From Actinostola sp. cb2023 (Eukaryota > Cnidaria > Anthozoa > Actiniaria > Actinostolidae), in contig JAUJYZ010000906.1 of the NCBI GenBank assembly GCA_033675265.1, positions 854,728 to 918,727 on the forward strand: a stretch of DNA of 64,000 bases, written 5' to 3'. Positions 63,476 through 64,000 of this stretch are shown piece after piece. A model generated the notes under the pieces. That model worked only from the letters and a program-made list of their open reading frames with translations. It ran no database searches and was not told where the DNA came from. Each line of letters starts with the position of its first letter. Position 1 is the stretch's first letter. A program made the translations under genes and the position numbers.

Positions 63476-63735
63476 AGTTTTGAGTTGTTTTAGACACCGC
63501 TGTACTCCTCGACAAAAGACGCATTTGCTCAGGCTTAGGCCTCAATTCTGTGTAAATTATGCACAAATACCAACGAGAACGAGAAAAAGTGCTTGAACAT
63601 TCAACAATAGAACCATTTTTAATTGCACACGGGGTTATTCATCCTGGATTGAGGCTAAAGCCCTGAGCAAACGTGTCTTTTGTCAAGGAGTATGTACAGC
63701 GGTGTGTCTATAAACAACTCGAAAACTGGAGTATT
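63476..63735. mobile_element. TIR element of the ACTCCAG/GACAAAAGACGCATTT family, copy B
   Basis: Left ATACTCCAGTTTTGAGTTGTT, CACCGCTGTACTCCT.GACAAAAGACGC, and the inverse at the right ending CTGGAGTAT. Arms are about 75 bases. Related to 15409-15758. Confidence 0.8.
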
Positions 63736-64000
63736 ACGAACCATTAGCAAGCCATTTATATTTCATGATATGTACAAATTAGTACAAAGTAATGCAATTA
63801 TATGGACTAAATATCAGCAGAACAACGCCTATAATATACAGAGCGATCTAGTAATTTTGTTATTTTCTAAGTCCAGGCAAAACTCTGCACTGCATGACAT
63901 AAACACTACTGATAAACTAAAGATATTGATTAGATAGTGGTCGATTACAGCTCAATGATGTTATAACATTCCATAATGGTAGGAGTCCCGTGTTTTTTGC

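Overview
This is a piece of animal nuclear DNA, most likely from an anthozoan cnidarian such as a coral or sea anemone. The base composition is AT-rich. The genes have short exons with GT/AG borders and long introns. The window holds a MAP3K1-type kinase, a DUF229 sulfatase-like gene, a tandem class A orphan GPCR and a lectin/laminin-G secreted protein, together with CR1/L2-group LINEs, Ty3-type LTR debris, Helentron-like elements and many small inverted-repeat elements. The taxon is inferred from style and not proven. No prokaryotic operons, CRISPR arrays or rRNA genes were seen.

Layout. 1-9300: tandem array of one orphan GPCR gene. One copy is intact (2051-2971), one is a pseudogene (8173-9100), and an orphaned copy of the 3' flank lies at 515-1946. 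The array is invaded by a TTAA-target element (3672-4533) and by a Helentron-like element (5293-8064) that carries a 5'-truncated LINE with an intact RT reading frame. 9290-11600: LTR-retrotransposon debris, G-rich DNA and a degraded RecQ-like helicase fragment. 11614-17005 (minus): four matching exons of a DUF229 gene, with a possible N-terminal anchor exon at 20796-20963. 15400-16570 and 17889-18165 hold nested inverted-repeat elements. 22341-23720 (minus): single-exon ankyrin protein resembling ANKRD34. 23800-30390: mostly repeats, including a TIR element with a perfect 7-bp target duplication (26774-27303). 30398-44607 (plus): a secreted PAN/C-type-lectin/laminin-G gene. Its lectin fold is interrupted by the laminin-G domain, and its 3' module is duplicated. 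46955-57857 (minus): thirteen phase-compatible exons of a MAP3K1 orthologue covering SWIM, RING, armadillo-like region and kinase, with the N-terminus outside the window. 58150-61030: a decayed LINE with an L1-type ORF1 fragment. 61000-64000: no gene, several palindromic elements.

Genes and function. The genes are not an operon and show no shared pathway. MAP3K1 is a stress-signalling kinase and ubiquitin ligase. The GPCR is a sensory or orphan receptor. The lectin/LamG protein is probably secreted and binds glycans or surfaces. The DUF229 protein is a likely membrane-anchored hydrolase of the alkaline-phosphatase/sulfatase superfamily.

Most unusual items. (1) The C-type lectin domain is split by a laminin-G domain, and both copies of the downstream module are damaged. 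(2) The Helentron-like elements have asymmetric terminal inverted repeats and a 3' hairpin, and one is nested in a TIR element that carries the first exon of a RecQ-like helicase. (3) Several small elements appear to carry a promoter plus first exon only. (4) An 88-bp tandem repeat multiplies a splice acceptor of the MAP3K1 kinase region. Exon borders were read by eye from splice consensus, phase and family similarity, without alignment or transcript data.
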